Shown piece after piece: positions 5,115 to 6,845 of a stretch of DNA of 6,845 nt. Location: the NCBI GenBank assembly GCA_964527385.1, contig CAZGPZ010000055.1, forward strand, positions 1 through 6,845. The letters run 5' to 3'. The notes under the pieces were generated by a model. The model saw only the letters and a program-made list of their open reading frames with translations. It was not told the DNA's origin and ran no database searches. This DNA comes from JANWHZ01 sp964527385 (GTDB lineage: Bacteria; Patescibacteriota; Saccharimonadia; Saccharimonadales; UBA4665). How positions within the stretch are numbered: position 1 is the first letter of the stretch; each line of letters begins with the position of its first letter. The translations under genes were made by a program, and so were the position numbers.

Positions 5115-6845
5115 ATGAGGCAAGGACAGCGCCAACGCGGCGCCACACTGGTCGAAGTACTCGTCGCCATCGCCCTGGCCGGCATTATGTTGCCGGCGCT
5201 AGCGGAGGCAGTTTTGACTTCCCAGGCAGCCAGCCCAGAGGCGCAACGGCGCCTCCAAGCCGTCAGCCTGGAGCGCGAGGCCATGGAAGCCGTCCGATCA
5301 ATCCGTGAAGCCGGATGGAACAATGTCGCAACGAACGGCACGTATCACCCCGTCATCAGCGGTAGCGCATGGACGCTTGCCAGTGGCAGCGAAACGATCA
5401 ACAACTTTACCCGCCAGATTGTTATTAGCTCCGTCCAGCGCGACAGCACAGGGGTGATCGTGGCGAGTGGAGGCACGATAGACCCATCAACCAAAGACGT
5501 CGTCGTGACCGTTTCCTGGACAAGACCGATCAGCTCGTCGGTTTCCAACGAAACCTACCTGTCGCGTTGGCGCAGCGAAACGTCGTGGGCACAGACCACC
5601 CAGGCAGATTTCAATGCCGGCACGCTCGACAACACGACGGCCACCAATAACGCCGGCGGCGAAGTAGAACTGGCGGGCGGCGGCAGCAGTATCACATGGG
5701 CAAGCCCGGTCCAAGCTGGCAGCTATAACATCAGTGGCAACACCGACGCCAATGACGTCTACGTCGATTCGTCCACCAATCGTGCCTATGTCGTCAACGG
5801 CGCCGGCATGAGCATCATCGACGTCAGCAACCCTGCCAGCCCCAGCCTGCTCGGCACCTTCGCGAGCTCCAGCCAATTGAACGGCGTGTACGTATCTGGC
5901 AATTACGCCTACTTGGCTTCGGCGAATGGCAGCGGCGAATTGACTATCGTGAATGTCTCCAACCCAGCCAGCCCGGTACAAGCGGGTATTTTGAATATGA
6001 GCGGCACAGTCGCGGCAACGAGCGTATTTGTCAGCGGCAGCTACGCCTACGTCGGCAAAACGTTCAGCGCCACCAGCGGCCAAGCTGAATTCACCATCGT
6101 GAATGTCTCCAACCCAGCGGCGCCGACCGTCGCAGGCTCGCTCGATGTAACCGCAACAGTCAACTCTGTCTATGTATCGGGCAACTACGCCTACCTGGCA
6201 ACTGCCGTATCAACTGCGGAGCTGACCGTCATTAACGTCACTAACAAGAGCGCTCCCTCGGTCGTCGGGACATACAACGCCGCGGGCACGGTCGCTGGTA
6301 CCGATGTTTTCGTCGGGCCGACGTACACCTATCTGTCGGAACTAAGCAATTCGGGCGGCCCGGAACTCTTCGTGCTCGACACTACGAACCCGGCTAGTAT
6401 TTCGCTCATTGGGTCATATGAAGCAGGCGCTGACATTAACGGCGTCTATGTCGTTGGGACCGAGGCGTTCCTGGCGACAGCCATCAACAAAGCCCAGTTC
6501 ACGGTTCTCGACCTCTCTACGCCATCAGCGCCAACGGTCGAAGGCAAAAATAGCCAATCAACAGATAACGATATCTTTGTTGCGAACGACGCGGCGTACA
6601 TCGCATCGACGTCAAATACGGCCGAGCTGACCATCATGCAGGGATCAGCGACAGTCGGGGGCAAATCCGCGAGCGGCACCTACACGTCACAGACTTTTGA
6701 CGCCGGAGCATCGATAGGATTTAACTACTTTGCATTTACCACGGCACTACCAACTGGAACGACGGTTACCTTCCAGGTTGCTGCCAACAACGACAACGCG
6801 ACCTGGCACTACGTCGGCCCGGACGGCACGGCATTCACGCAGTAC
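5115..6845 (+). CDS. Large prepilin-like protein with LVIVD-repeat beta-propeller, 3' end outside window
   Basis: The frame is open for 577 codons and leaves the window without a stop. It begins immediately after the previous TAA (TAAATG). The N-terminus MRQGQRQRG followed by ATLVEVLVAIALAGIM is a class III prepilin leader: cut after Gly9, Ala at +1 in place of the usual Phe, Glu14 at +5, then a hydrophobic helix to about residue 30. Residues about 36-150 look like a GspI/PilV-type pilin domain (LEREAMEAVRSIREAGW). A short module follows (ADFNAGTLDNT ... GGEVELA, 164-187), then seven tandem LVIVD-like repeats (202-517). Last comes a beta module (GTYTSQTFDAG ... LPTGTTVTFQV, from 521) cut by the window edge. 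LVIVD repeats form propeller blades in extracellular proteins. As the last visible gene of the pilus operon, it is probably a surface-exposed minor pilin or tip adhesin. No ligand can be named. Confidence 0.87.
   Translation, partial: MRQGQRQRGATLVEVLVAIALAGIMLPALAEAVLTSQAASPEAQRRLQAVSLEREAMEAVRSIREAGWNNVATNGTYHPVISGSAWTLASGSETINNFTRQIVISSVQRDSTGVIVASGGTIDPSTKDVVVTVSWTRPISSSVSNETYLSRWRSETSWAQTTQADFNAGTLDNTTATNNAGGEVELAGGGSSITWASPVQAGSYNISGNTDANDVYVDSSTNRAYVVNGAGMSIIDVSNPASPSLLGTFASSSQLNGVYVSGNYAYLASANGSGELTIVNVSNPASPVQAGILNMSGTVAATSVFVSGSYAYVGKTFSATSGQAEFTIVNVSNPAAPTVAGSLDVTATVNSVYVSGNYAYLATAVSTAELTVINVTNKSAPSVVGTYNAAGTVAGTDVFVGPTYTYLSELSNSGGPELFVLDTTNPASISLIGSYEAGADINGVYVVGTEAFLATAINKAQFTVLDLSTPSAPTVEGKNSQSTDNDIFVANDAAYIASTSNTAELTIMQGSATVGGKSASGTYTSQTFDAGASIGFNYFAFTTALPTGTTVTFQVAANNDNATWHYVGPDGTAFTQY
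5718..6665 (+). repeat. Seven tandem LVIVD-type repeats within the large prepilin-like CDS
   Basis: Units begin at residues 202, 247, 291, 341, 385, 433 and 477 and are 45, 44, 50, 44, 48, 44 and about 41 residues long. The common pattern is G-S/T-Y, then a strand like NGVYVSGNYAYLA, a variable turn, then LTIVNVSNPASP. The first and fifth units diverge most in the middle, and the last has lost the D-V-S-N-P ending (it reads LTIMQGSATVGG). DNA identity is mostly low, but a 23-nt block at 5946-5968 recurs exactly at 6096-6118, a spacing equal to one whole 50-codon unit. Confidence 0.85.

Noticed and set aside
5487..6083. 198-codon minus-strand frame opposite the large prepilin-like gene
   Set aside because: It runs antisense to the pilin domain and first blades, and its Ala/Gly/Val/Asp-rich content reflects the repeated coding strand.
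5718..6665. CRISPR array or DNA-level tandem repeat
   Set aside because: Units are protein-level repeats of 41-50 codons with low DNA identity in an intact reading frame, without short conserved repeats and unique spacers.

Overview
This looks like a chromosomal piece of a bacterium with a compact genome. The likeliest group is the candidate phyla radiation (Patescibacteria), possibly Saccharibacteria, but this is an inference from gene style and not proven. Reasons: a minimal pilB-pilC-pilin operon with almost no spacing, a stand-alone receiver protein next to it, promoters that leave almost no 5' leader, weak Shine-Dalgarno sites at the pilus genes, and a very large prepilin-like surface protein of a kind I associate with that group. 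The standard genetic code fits all reading frames.

Layout. Positions 1-54 are the 3' part of a tRNA-Met (CAT anticodon) with encoded CCA. It runs straight into a 19-bp hairpin terminator (51-92) that reuses the discriminator base and CCA. A Nudix hydrolase of the NUDT15/MutT type follows (169-606) behind a near-leaderless promoter rich in small inverted repeats. Next is an unrecognised 214-residue protein (703-1347), with lower GC and the only textbook Shine-Dalgarno site here. Convergent to it is a stand-alone receiver protein (1360-1746, minus strand) that lacks the phosphoacceptor aspartate. A 143-bp divergent intergenic region (1747-1889) holds back-to-back promoter candidates and two inverted repeats.

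From 1890 to the right edge runs one plus-strand type IV pilus operon: the assembly ATPase PilB, the inner-membrane platform PilC, a small GspH/FimT-like pseudopilin, and a large prepilin-like protein still open at 6845. These genes are 1 nt apart, overlapping by 1 nt, or abutting, so they are very probably co-transcribed and translationally coupled. PilB would power subunit extraction, PilC would transmit the motion, and the two prepilin-like proteins would be minor or tip subunits.

The most striking element is that last protein. It has a class III (prepilin) leader and N-terminal helix followed by seven LVIVD-type repeats of 41-50 residues, enough for a complete seven-bladed beta-propeller. 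It looks like a candidate pilus-tip adhesin, comparable in concept to PilY1 but built into a pilin-like subunit. The receiver with Glu in place of the phosphorylated Asp, transcribed divergently from the operon, is the second point worth checking.
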